A DNA stretch of 14,471 bases, from the NCBI GenBank assembly GCA_034429715.1, contig DAOUFR010000099.1, forward strand, positions 1 to 14,471, written 5' to 3'. Below the pieces are notes generated by a model. It was given only the letters and a program-made list of their open reading frames with translations. It was not told where the DNA came from and ran no database searches. Of this stretch, positions 1 through 7,762 are shown in pieces; the first letter of the stretch is position 1, and the number at the start of each line of letters is the position of its first letter. This DNA comes from CAIMUM01 sp034429715. Lineage in GTDB: Bacteria; Chloroflexota; Dehalococcoidia; GIF9; UBA5629. Made by a program: the position numbers and the translations under genes.

Positions 1-888
1 CCGGAGCTGAATGACGGGGATTCCATCATGATCAGGGGCGGCAGGCATCCGGTGGTGGAGAAGGCGCTGGGCAGTGGTGAATTCATTCCCAACGATACCT
101 TGCTTTCCAGCGGTGATAACCAGTTGATCGTATTGACCGGCCCCAACATGGCGGGTAAGTCGACCTATCTAAAGCAGGTGGCGCTGATCGTTTTAATGGC
201 TCAGACCGGGAGCTATGTGCCGGCTGATGAGGTCGTGATCGGACTGGTCGACCGCATCTTTACACGCATCGGAGCACAGGAAGATATAGCAGCGGGGCAA
301 TCGACATTCATGGTCGAGATGATCGAGGCGGCCAATATACTCAATAATGCGACCGTCAGGTCATTGTTGATACTGGACGAGGTTGGACGCGGCACCAGCA
401 CTTACGATGGACTTTCCATCGCCTGGGCCACCATCGAATATATACACAATAATGCTAAATTGAGGGCCAGGACGCTTTTTGCCACCCACTATCACGAGTT
501 AGTGGAGCTGGCTGCCAGCCTGCCGCGGGTGAAAAACTACAACATGGCCGTGGCCGAGGAGGGTGGGAAGGTCATATTCCTGCGCAAAGTCATTCCCGGG
601 GGTGCCGACCGCAGCTATGGCATACACGTGGCCCAACTTGCGGGCTTGCCCAAAGCCGTCATACGACGTGCAGAACAAATATTACAGCAACTGGAAGAGG
701 AACAAGCCTCGCGCAGGAACGGTACAGGCAGGGAGTCGCCTGAAGCTCAGTCTCTGCAGCTATCCATATTCGGGCGGTCATCCGAAATTGAAAGCGAACT
801 GAAGGATCTCGATATAGATTCGATGTCGCCCATTGAGGCTATTAATAAACTGTATGAGCTGAAGAAAAAAACGGAGCGTGATAAATAG
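1..888 (+). CDS. mutS: DNA mismatch repair ATPase MutS, C-terminal part (5' end outside window)
   Basis: This is the last 295 residues of MutS, which recognises mismatches and small loops and recruits MutL. The reading frame is open from base 1, so the mismatch-binding, connector, core and clamp domains lie upstream. What remains is the ABC-type ATPase domain. The Walker A motif GPNMAGKST is at residues 47-55 of the fragment, followed by the GQSTFMVEM segment, the Walker B/signature stretch LLILDEVGRGTSTYDG, and the FATHYHEL switch histidine. The C-terminal tail ends with SPIEAINKLYELKKK, the usual dimerisation helix-turn-helix, so the 3' end is intact. All ATPase motifs are complete, which argues for a functional gene. 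No mutL follows; the next gene is argJ after a 76-base gap. I see no clear intrinsic terminator in that gap. Confidence 0.97.
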   Translation, partial: PELNDGDSIMIRGGRHPVVEKALGSGEFIPNDTLLSSGDNQLIVLTGPNMAGKSTYLKQVALIVLMAQTGSYVPADEVVIGLVDRIFTRIGAQEDIAAGQSTFMVEMIEAANILNNATVRSLLILDEVGRGTSTYDGLSIAWATIEYIHNNAKLRARTLFATHYHELVELAASLPRVKNYNMAVAEEGGKVIFLRKVIPGGADRSYGIHVAQLAGLPKAVIRRAEQILQQLEEEQASRRNGTGRESPEAQSLQLSIFGRSSEIESELKDLDIDSMSPIEAINKLYELKKKTERDK

Positions 889-946
889 CGATACCTGATC
901 AGAAGGCAGGACGCTCGGCCGGAAAATAGCGGTATCCGTAGAAAAG

Positions 947-955
947 TGCTATAGT
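947..955 (+). promoter_or_regulatory. Candidate extended -10 promoter for argJ
   Basis: TGCTATAGT is an extended -10 element (TG, one base, then a hexamer matching TATAAT at five of six positions). No good -35 hexamer lies 16-19 bases upstream, which extended -10 promoters tolerate. Transcription would start near position 962, only a few bases before the argJ ATG at 965. No purine-rich ribosome-binding sequence precedes that ATG. Together these suggest a leaderless or nearly leaderless message. The 76-base gap shows no obvious ARG-box palindrome. This is motif reading only. Confidence 0.45.
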
Positions 956-964
956 CTTAACCCC

Positions 965-2170
<1,206 letters not shown>

Positions 2171-2188
2171 CCTGTCCCTTGATTGCAT

Positions 2189-2983
2189 ATGTTAAGATCG
2201 AAAATCATTGTGGTTAAGATCGGCGGCAGTACTCTGGGCCAGAACGATACCACGCTGGAAGACCTTGTAACGCTCCAGAAAAAAAGGGTCCCCGTGGTCG
2301 TTGTACACGGCGGAGGCAATGCTGTTACAGACTGGCTGAGCAGGCTGCATATCTCAACGCGCTTTGTACAGGGCTTACGCGTGACGGATGAAGACACGCT
2401 GAAGGTGGTCACGGCTGTGCTGGCGGGACTGATCAATAAGGAACTGGTGTCCGAGATCAGCCGGAGGGGGGGGAAAGCTGTGGGTATCAGCGGCGCCGAC
2501 GGCGCCATTGTTATAGGGAAGAATAAGAACCGCGAGCTGGGATTGACAGCAGAAGAACTGACGGTGAACTCACGGCTGCTGAAAGTGCTGATCAACAACG
2601 GCTACATGCCGGTGATAGCGCCCGTCTGTATTAATGCCCAGGCCGGCGACAGGGATGATAACAACCTGCTGAATGTCAACGGCGATACTATCGCCGCCCA
2701 GATCGCTGCTGCGCTGGATGCACGAAAGCTGATCTTTTTAACCGACGTGCCGGGGATATACGATGATTCCAGGCAGGTGATAACGCATATCGATGTAGGC
2801 AGGGCCAGGAATATGATCGAGAGCGGGACCGCCTCCGGCGGGATGGTGGCCAAGCTCGAAGCGGGCGTGATCGCCGCCCGCAAGGTATCGCTCACGCGCA
2901 TAATAGACGGGCGGGTCGAACATGCGCTGATAGACGAAATCGAAGGAAAAGGAAAAGGTACAACAATTGTCAACCATAAATAA
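2189..2983 (+). CDS. argB: Acetylglutamate kinase
   Basis: ArgB phosphorylates N-acetylglutamate with ATP, the second step of arginine synthesis. It belongs to the amino acid kinase family. Counting from ATG 2189 (264 residues): VVKIGGS at 8-14 with phosphate-binding Lys10; VVVVHGGGN at 36-44; the substrate loop GLRVTDED; NVNGD with Asp166, where most homologues have N-[VI]-N-A-D; LTDVPGIYDD; and GGMVAK with Lys222. A TTG at 2183 would add two residues. I prefer the ATG because the first beta strand follows directly, but neither has a visible Shine-Dalgarno, so translation may depend on coupling to argJ, which ends 18 bases upstream. At this length the protein lacks the N-terminal helix found in arginine-inhibited hexameric kinases and resembles the short E. 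coli type. A LysW-dependent aminoadipate kinase is the main alternative, but the arg context argues against it. Confidence 0.93.
   Translation: MLRSKIIVVKIGGSTLGQNDTTLEDLVTLQKKRVPVVVVHGGGNAVTDWLSRLHISTRFVQGLRVTDEDTLKVVTAVLAGLINKELVSEISRRGGKAVGISGADGAIVIGKNKNRELGLTAEELTVNSRLLKVLINNGYMPVIAPVCINAQAGDRDDNNLLNVNGDTIAAQIAAALDARKLIFLTDVPGIYDDSRQVITHIDVGRARNMIESGTASGGMVAKLEAGVIAARKVSLTRIIDGRVEHALIDEIEGKGKGTTIVNHK
2951..2959 (+). promoter_or_regulatory. Ribosome-binding site for argD inside argB
   Basis: The purine-rich GGAAAAGGT ends seven bases before TTG 2967 and supports that codon as the argD start. It lies within the last codons of argB, where a repeated GGAAAA block encodes Gly/Lys residues. 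A second purine block, AAGAAGG at 3003-3009, could serve the in-frame ATG 3015. That start would remove the conserved ELEKKVYMQLAKRWPV beginning of the protein, so it is less likely. Confidence 0.5.
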
Positions 2984-4163
2984 TAACTGGCAGGAACTGG
3001 AAAAGAAGGTTTATATGCAGCTGGCCAAGCGCTGGCCCGTCACTATTGTACGCGGCAAAGGGATGAAGGTCTGGGATGATAGCGGCAGGGAATACCTTGA
3101 TTTCGTGGCCGGCATCGCGGTAACCAGTCTGGGACACTGCCACCCCGTTGTGGTTAATGCGCTGACACGCCAGGCCAAAACGCTGATACAGATGTCCAAC
3201 ATGTATTACACGGTCCCGCAGCTGCAGCTGGCTGACCTGCTGGTTAAGACAAGCTGCCTCGACCGCGTCTTCATCTGCAACAGCGGAGCGGAGGCGAACG
3301 AGGGCGCCATCAAGCTGGCGCGCCGCTACGGCAAGCTGAAGCTGGACGGCGCCTACGAGATAATAACTACCCACGAATCGTTCCATGGAAGGACGCTGGC
3401 AACTACGGCAGCTACAGGACAGAACCAGTTTCAGGAGCCTTACACTCCGCTGCCGACGGGCTTTGTCAACGTTGATTACAACGACCTGGAGGCCATCAAA
3501 GCAGCCACCAATAAACAGACCTGCGCGGTAATGCTCGAGCCGATACAGGGTGAGGGAGGGGTCAACGTTCCGTCCGACGATTACCTGAAGAAAGTAAGGG
3601 CCTGGTGCGATGAAAAGGGACTGCTGCTCATCCTGGATGAAGTACAGACCGGCATCGCCCGCACCGGCACGCTTTACGCATATCAACAGTACGGAGCTGA
3701 GCCAGATATCATGACGCTGGCCAAGGGACTGGGCGGGGGCGTTCCCATCGGAGCTTTTCTGGCAAAGGAGCGCGCCTGCGTTTTCAAGATCGGCGAACAT
3801 GGCACTACCTTCGGCGGCAATCCGCTCGTGTGCGCCACGGCCTTCGATGTGCTCAACTACATAATACAGAAGAATCTGGCGGGCCATGTCCAGCGTATGG
3901 GTGAATACCTTCGCGCCGGCCTTAAGGCTCTGGCCGCCGACTATAAGATTATTAGAGAGGTCAGAGGAAAAGGTTTACTGGTGGCCTTGCAGTTCAATGC
4001 GGAAATAGCAGAGCCGATAGTTCTGGCCTGCCTGGAAAAGGGATTGATCATTAATAAGGTCAAAGCCGACGTAATTCGTTTTATTCCACCGCTCATCGTC
4101 ACGGAGAAGGAGATCGACAGGGCGCTGGAAGTGCTCGGCAAAGTACTGAAAGAGAGGCAATAG
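2967..4163 (+). CDS. argD: Acetylornithine aminotransferase
   Basis: ArgD is a class III, PLP-dependent aminotransferase that converts N-acetylglutamate semialdehyde and glutamate to N-acetylornithine. The 398 residues are full length. Visible features are the entry segment GIAVTSLGHCHP (49-60), CNSGAEANEGAIKLARRYG (104-122) for PLP phosphate binding, the stacking pair Phe139-His140 in SFHGRT, LILDEVQTGIARTG with Asp224 to the pyridine nitrogen, and LAKGLGGGVPIGA with Lys253 as the Schiff-base lysine. TTG 2967 is chosen because the N-terminal helix typical of ArgD begins there and a purine-rich ribosome-binding site precedes it. The gene overlaps argB by 17 bases and argG follows after two bases, so the genes are probably translationally coupled. 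Many such enzymes also act on succinyl-diaminopimelate; that cannot be excluded. Confidence 0.95.
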   Translation: MSTINNNWQELEKKVYMQLAKRWPVTIVRGKGMKVWDDSGREYLDFVAGIAVTSLGHCHPVVVNALTRQAKTLIQMSNMYYTVPQLQLADLLVKTSCLDRVFICNSGAEANEGAIKLARRYGKLKLDGAYEIITTHESFHGRTLATTAATGQNQFQEPYTPLPTGFVNVDYNDLEAIKAATNKQTCAVMLEPIQGEGGVNVPSDDYLKKVRAWCDEKGLLLILDEVQTGIARTGTLYAYQQYGAEPDIMTLAKGLGGGVPIGAFLAKERACVFKIGEHGTTFGGNPLVCATAFDVLNYIIQKNLAGHVQRMGEYLRAGLKALAADYKIIREVRGKGLLVALQFNAEIAEPIVLACLEKGLIINKVKADVIRFIPPLIVTEKEIDRALEVLGKVLKERQ

Positions 4164-4165
4164 AA

Positions 4166-5425
4166 ATGGTGAAAAAAGCAAGGGAAAAGGTTGTCCTGGC
4201 CTACAGCGGCGGACTTGATACATCGGTGGCTATTAAATGGCTGGCCGACAACTACAAGATGGATGTCATCACGCTGTGCGTCAATATCGGAGGGGTCAGA
4301 GATGTGGAGGGTATCAGGCAGAAAGCCTTGAAGCTGGGAGCGTTGAAATCATTTGCTGTTGACGCCAGGGACGAGTTTATAGAAGATTACGTTTTCAAGG
4401 CCGTTAAAGCCGATGCGTTGTATGAGGGACAGTATCCGCTGGCCACGGCGCTGGGCCGTCCCCTCATGGCCAAACTGCTGGTGGACCTGGCGCATATGGA
4501 GGGCGCCACTGCTGTCGCGCACGGATCGACCGGAAAGGGCAACGACCAGGTTCGCTTCGACGTCAGCGTGCTGGCGCTGGGGCCGGATCTCAGGATCATA
4601 GCCCCCGCACGCGAGTGGGGCATGACCAGGGACGAGACCATTGAATACGCCCAGCGGCACAAGATCCCCGTGCCGGTCAAGGTAAACCGTCCATATTCCA
4701 TTGATGAAAATCCGTGGGGCCGCAGCATCGAATGCGGCATACTCGAAAACCCCTGGACGGAGCCGCCCGAGGATATATACGAATGGACCAAATCCCCGGC
4801 GGATTCGCCGGACAGGGCCGAATATGTTGAGATCGGCTTTGAAGAGGGAGTGCCTGTCAGCCTTAACGGCAAGAAGACGGAGGGATTGCCCCTGATCGAA
4901 AAGCTCAACGTGATGGCCGGGCGCAACGGCATAGGCAGGATCGACCACATGGAAAGCCGCCTGGTGGGCATTAAATCCAGGGAAAACTACGAAGCCCCGG
5001 CTGCTCTGGTTATTTTAAAATCACACCTCGCACTCGAAGCTATGACTCTGACCAGGCACCAGCTGAGACACAAGGAGCGGGTAGCCCAGGAATACTCGGA
5101 TCTAATATATAACGGCCTGTGGTTCTCCAATCACAGGGAAGACCTGGATGCCTATATCGACAGCTCTCAGAGGTATGTATCGGGGACAGTCAGGGTTAAA
5201 ATGCACAAAGGCAATTGCGTCATCGTCGGGCGCAAGTCGCCTTACTCGCTTTACAGCTTCCAGCTGGCGACCTATGACCGTGGCGATCTGTTCGACCAGA
5301 GCGACTCGGCGAGCTTTATCCGCATCTGGGGCCTGCCGCTCAAGATACAGGCGCAGGCGCAGGTGATAGGATTAGCTCCGCTCAGGAGCGGCAAGAAGAG
5401 CAAGAAAGGTAAGAAGAATAAATAA
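4166..5425 (+). CDS. argG: Argininosuccinate synthase
   Basis: ArgG joins citrulline and aspartate at the expense of ATP (to AMP and pyrophosphate), giving argininosuccinate. It is a cytoplasmic enzyme of the N-type ATP pyrophosphatase fold. The P-loop AYSGGLDTS is at residues 12-20. The second nucleotide and citrulline-binding stretch HGSTGKGNDQVRF is at 119-131. SIDENPWGRSIECG and YEAPAA follow as expected for the synthetase domain. At 419 residues it is slightly longer than the usual about 400 because of a lysine-rich tail in the last 12 residues (GKKSKKGKKNK). ATG 4166 has an AGAGAGG ribosome-binding sequence upstream and starts two bases after argD. Citrulline must come from an ornithine carbamoyltransferase encoded elsewhere, since argF is not between argD and argG. 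Confidence 0.97.
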   Translation: MVKKAREKVVLAYSGGLDTSVAIKWLADNYKMDVITLCVNIGGVRDVEGIRQKALKLGALKSFAVDARDEFIEDYVFKAVKADALYEGQYPLATALGRPLMAKLLVDLAHMEGATAVAHGSTGKGNDQVRFDVSVLALGPDLRIIAPAREWGMTRDETIEYAQRHKIPVPVKVNRPYSIDENPWGRSIECGILENPWTEPPEDIYEWTKSPADSPDRAEYVEIGFEEGVPVSLNGKKTEGLPLIEKLNVMAGRNGIGRIDHMESRLVGIKSRENYEAPAALVILKSHLALEAMTLTRHQLRHKERVAQEYSDLIYNGLWFSNHREDLDAYIDSSQRYVSGTVRVKMHKGNCVIVGRKSPYSLYSFQLATYDRGDLFDQSDSASFIRIWGLPLKIQAQAQVIGLAPLRSGKKSKKGKKNK

Positions 5426-5442
5426 AATACGGCGGGAGAAGG

Positions 5443-6837
5443 ATGGGAGTTAAAAAAGAGGCAAGGTTACGGGGCAGGTTTAAAGAGGATATCAATGAAG
5501 CCGTCCAGCACTACCTGGCTTCGATTCTTTATGACTGGCGGTTGTACAGGCATGATATCGAAGGCAGCCTGGCGCACGCCGAAATGCTGGCGCGGCAGAA
5601 GATCATAACCAAAAGCGATTACACGAAGATCCGGGACGGGCTGCATTCCATCCTGAAGGAGATAGAAAGCGGACGTTTCCAATTCAAACTCGAGCTGGAA
5701 GATATCCACATGAACATCGAGAGCCGGCTCTTCGAACTGATCGGCGATACCGCAGGGAAGCTGCATACGGCCAGATCGCGCAACGACCAGGTGGCCCTCG
5801 ATATGCGGCTTTATGCCCGGGAGTCAGCCCGGAAGGTGATCGGGGCCCTGCAAAGATTTAATTCGCAGCTTGTAGATATCGCCGAGAGAAACATCAAGGT
5901 GATCATGCCGGGATATACCCACCTGCAGCAGGCCCAGCCGGTGCTTTTCTCCCATTACGTCATGGCTTATTTTCAGATGTTCAGCCGTGATATAGAGAGA
6001 TTTGAAAGCTGCCTCAGCCGCATCAATATCATGCCGCTGGGCAGCGGCGCGCTGGCCGGTCTCCCCTACCCTGTGGACAGGGAGTTTGTTGCGGGCAAGC
6101 TGGGATTCGACGATGTCAGCGCCAACAGCATCGACGCAGTCTCCGACCGCGATTTCATCATAGAGTTCGAGTCTGCCGCTGCTATTGCCATGATGCACCT
6201 CTCGAGGATGGCTGAGGAGATCATTATCTGGTCCACGGCCGAGTTCGGATTCATTGAGGTCGGCGACGCCTATGCAACCAGCAGCAGCATTATGCCGCAG
6301 AAGAAAAATCCGGATGCAGCTGAGCTTGCCAGAGGGAAGGCCGGCCGTGTATACGGACACCTGGTATCCATGCTGACTGTAATGAAGGGCCTGCCGCTGG
6401 CCTACAACCGTGACCTGCAGGAGGACAAAGAGAGTTTTTTCGATACGGTGGACACGCTCATCTCAAGTTTGGATGTTCTGGCAGGCCTGGTTTCTTCCAT
6501 CAAGATAAACGCCGCCAGGATGAAGTATTCCATGCAGAGTTATATCCTTGCCACCGATATGGCCGATTACCTGGTAAACAAGGGTCTGTCGTTCCGCGAG
6601 GCGCACGACGTCGTAAGCAGGGTGGTCTCATATGCCGTTGACAATAACAGGGACTTAAACGAGCTGGATATCAGGGAATACAGGGGATTCTCGAAGCTAT
6701 TCGAGAAGGATGTGCTGGCCATCACCCTGCATAAATCTGTCGAAGCGAGGTCCTCACAGGGCGGCACGGCCACGGTCGAGGTGAAAAAGAGCATAGAAAG
6801 AGCCAGAGACGTCGTCAGGGGATATGAAAAAGAATAA
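5443..6837 (+). CDS. argH: Argininosuccinate lyase
   Basis: ArgH splits argininosuccinate into arginine and fumarate, the final step of the pathway. It belongs to the fumarase/aspartase superfamily and normally works as a tetramer with active sites built from three chains. At 464 residues it is full length. Motifs include TARSRNDQVALD (109-120), PGYTHLQQAQPV (156-167) with general-acid/base region Thr159-His160, and the flexible signature loop SSSIMPQKKNPD (280-291), which carries the catalytic serine. The C-terminal part ending GGTATVEV is also typical. ATG 5443 has a good GGAGAAGG ribosome-binding site and lies 17 bases after argG. The stop codon lies inside the beginning of rpe (14-base overlap), tying the sugar-phosphate gene to the arginine transcript. 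Confidence 0.97.
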   Translation: MGVKKEARLRGRFKEDINEAVQHYLASILYDWRLYRHDIEGSLAHAEMLARQKIITKSDYTKIRDGLHSILKEIESGRFQFKLELEDIHMNIESRLFELIGDTAGKLHTARSRNDQVALDMRLYARESARKVIGALQRFNSQLVDIAERNIKVIMPGYTHLQQAQPVLFSHYVMAYFQMFSRDIERFESCLSRINIMPLGSGALAGLPYPVDREFVAGKLGFDDVSANSIDAVSDRDFIIEFESAAAIAMMHLSRMAEEIIIWSTAEFGFIEVGDAYATSSSIMPQKKNPDAAELARGKAGRVYGHLVSMLTVMKGLPLAYNRDLQEDKESFFDTVDTLISSLDVLAGLVSSIKINAARMKYSMQSYILATDMADYLVNKGLSFREAHDVVSRVVSYAVDNNRDLNELDIREYRGFSKLFEKDVLAITLHKSVEARSSQGGTATVEVKKSIERARDVVRGYEKE

Positions 6838-7492
6838 GGTTAAAATAGCCCTTTCCATCCTTTCTGCGGATTTCGGCCGTTTGGGAGAGCAGGTATGCGA
6901 GGCAGCCGCCGCAGGCGTGGACTACATACACGTGGACGTCATGGACGGCCATTTCGTACCCAATATATCCATCGGCCTGCCGGTGGTTGAATCGCTGCGC
7001 AGGATCACGGATGTTCCGCTGGACGTCCACCTTATGATTGAGAAGCCCGAGTTATTTGTTGAGAAGTTCGCCGGGGCGGGCGCCGATATCCTCACGGTGC
7101 ATGTTGAAGCATGCCCTCACCTGGATGGCACACTTAACAGCATCAAGAAGCTGGGGATAAAAGCGGGCATCTCGCTCAATCCGGCCACGCCCCTGTCCTC
7201 GCTGGACGAGGTCTTGCCGCTGGCCGACTTGTTGCTGTTGATGACAGTCAATCCGGGTTTCGGCGGGCAGCAGTTCATCGCGGGAATGGCCGACAAGATA
7301 GTCAGGCTGAGGCAAATACTCTATAATAGAAAATCCAGTGCCGAGCTCGAGGTTGATGGCGGGATAACCACTAAGACGGCCCCTGTTGCTGTAAGCGCCG
7401 GTGCGGATGTCCTGGTGGCCGGTTCCGCCATTCTTAATTCAAGTCTGGGTATAGGCGCAGCTATAAAAGAACTGAGGAATTCTGTATGTTAG
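6824..7492 (+). CDS. rpe: Ribulose-phosphate 3-epimerase
   Basis: Rpe interconverts ribulose 5-phosphate and xylulose 5-phosphate in the non-oxidative pentose phosphate pathway. The protein is a 222-residue TIM barrel of normal family length. The N-terminal ALSILSADFGRLGE is characteristic. Metal and catalytic residues are in place: HVDVMDGHFVPN with His36 and Asp38, DVHLMIE with His69, and LEVDGGI with Asp178. MTVNPGFGGQQF forms the flexible loop over the site, and the phosphate-binding end is around VAGSAI. ATG 6824 overlaps argH by 14 bases; an AGGGG sits very close to it (2-base spacer), so initiation may rely on coupling to argH. Its stop codon overlaps that of the oppositely oriented rpmB. 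Allulose- or other hexulose-phosphate epimerases share this fold, but the motif set favours Rpe. Confidence 0.95.
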   Translation: MKKNKVKIALSILSADFGRLGEQVCEAAAAGVDYIHVDVMDGHFVPNISIGLPVVESLRRITDVPLDVHLMIEKPELFVEKFAGAGADILTVHVEACPHLDGTLNSIKKLGIKAGISLNPATPLSSLDEVLPLADLLLLMTVNPGFGGQQFIAGMADKIVRLRQILYNRKSSAELEVDGGITTKTAPVAVSAGADVLVAGSAILNSSLGIGAAIKELRNSVC

Positions 7493-7677
7493 CGGGCGAC
7501 TTTATTTCTGGTCCTGATGCACCTGGTACACAGGTTGAGACGGACGGCGGTCCCATTGATGTTAAATGTCGTTGGCTGAACATTGGGAAGCCATGTCCGC
7601 CTGGTATGCTGTTTAGAGTGGCTGATCCTGTTGCCGAAACGCAGCGTTTTTCCGCAGATATCACATTTGATAGCCAA
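7489..7677 (-). CDS. rpmB: 50S ribosomal protein L28
   Basis: This short gene encodes a 62-residue L28, a component of the large ribosomal subunit. The protein begins AIKCDICGK and contains RISHSKQHTRRTWLPN, the typical L28 core. It has the zinc-ribbon version of the family: CxxC pairs at Cys5/Cys8 and Cys50/Cys53. TTG at 7677-7675 is taken as the start because the family begins M-A-x-K-C at this point and AAAGAGG lies seven bases upstream. A longer frame opening at 7737 would add 20 residues not found in the family and would run across the promoter region. It is the only minus-strand gene here. It converges on rpe with a 4-base overlap and diverges from fakA. Confidence 0.95.
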   Translation of the reverse strand: MAIKCDICGKTLRFGNRISHSKQHTRRTWLPNVQPTTFNINGTAVRLNLCTRCIRTRNKVAR

Positions 7678-7684
7678 TTTATAA

Positions 7685-7691
7685 CCTCTTT
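7685..7691 (-). promoter_or_regulatory. Ribosome-binding site deciding the rpmB TTG start
   Basis: On the minus strand AAAGAGG stands seven bases before TTG 7677-7675. The spacing is ideal and supports this unusual start codon over the upstream ATG at 7737. Confidence 0.6.
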
Positions 7692-7724
7692 CCGATACTT
7701 TACGAAAACTGAGTAAGAATGATA

Positions 7725-7730
7725 TATAAT
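7725..7730 (+). promoter_or_regulatory. Candidate -10 box of the fakA-fakB-recG promoter
   Basis: A perfect TATAAT lies 32 bases upstream of the fakA ATG, giving a predicted start near 7737 and a short leader of about 26 bases that carries the strong AAAGGAG ribosome-binding site at 7752-7758. No good -35 is present; TTTACG at 7699-7704 matches four of six but is 20 bases away, longer than optimal. It overlaps the predicted -10 of the opposite rpmB promoter by five bases. Confidence 0.5.
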
Positions 7731-7734
7731 ACCA

Positions 7735-7751
7735 CAACGTTCAAAATGTTG
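7735..7751. repeat. Imperfect inverted repeat, possible operator
   Basis: CAACGTT, three bases, AATGTTG: seven-base arms with one mismatch. It covers the predicted fakA transcription start and fills the spacer between the predicted rpmB -35 and -10 boxes. That is where a dimeric regulator could affect both genes. The half-site is not one I can assign to a known regulator. Confidence 0.35.
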
Positions 7752-7762
7752 AAAGGAGACAG

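Larger units (their letters stand above)
7725..7754 (-). promoter_or_regulatory. Candidate rpmB promoter (minus strand)
   Basis: Read on the minus strand, TTTCAA (7754-7749, three of six to TTGACA) is followed by exactly 17 bases and TATTAT (7731-7726, five of six to TATAAT). Transcription would begin near 7719, giving a leader of about 40 bases before the TTG start. The -10 box is almost the same bases as the plus-strand TATAAT. The -35 is weak, so the assignment is tentative. Confidence 0.4.

Noticed and set aside
889..964. Possible ArgR operator or arginine riboswitch between mutS and argJ
   Set aside because: No AT-rich ARG-box palindrome is visible and 76 bases are too few for a riboswitch of a known class.
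2489..2510. GGCGCC-gac-GGCGCC hairpin in argB
   Set aside because: It encodes the family-typical SGADGA segment and lies mid-gene without a T tract, so it is most simply codon choice.
2970..3887. Long minus-strand open frame of 305 codons inside argD
   Set aside because: It lies fully opposite a clear argD gene, has no recognisable domain, and such antisense frames are common in GC-rich coding sequence. The similar 231-codon frame opposite argJ and 199-codon frame opposite argG were rejected for the same reason.
7486..7716. Plus-strand frame of 76 codons between rpe and fakA
   Set aside because: It is the mirror of rpmB; the minus-strand product is an unmistakable L28 with two CxxC pairs.
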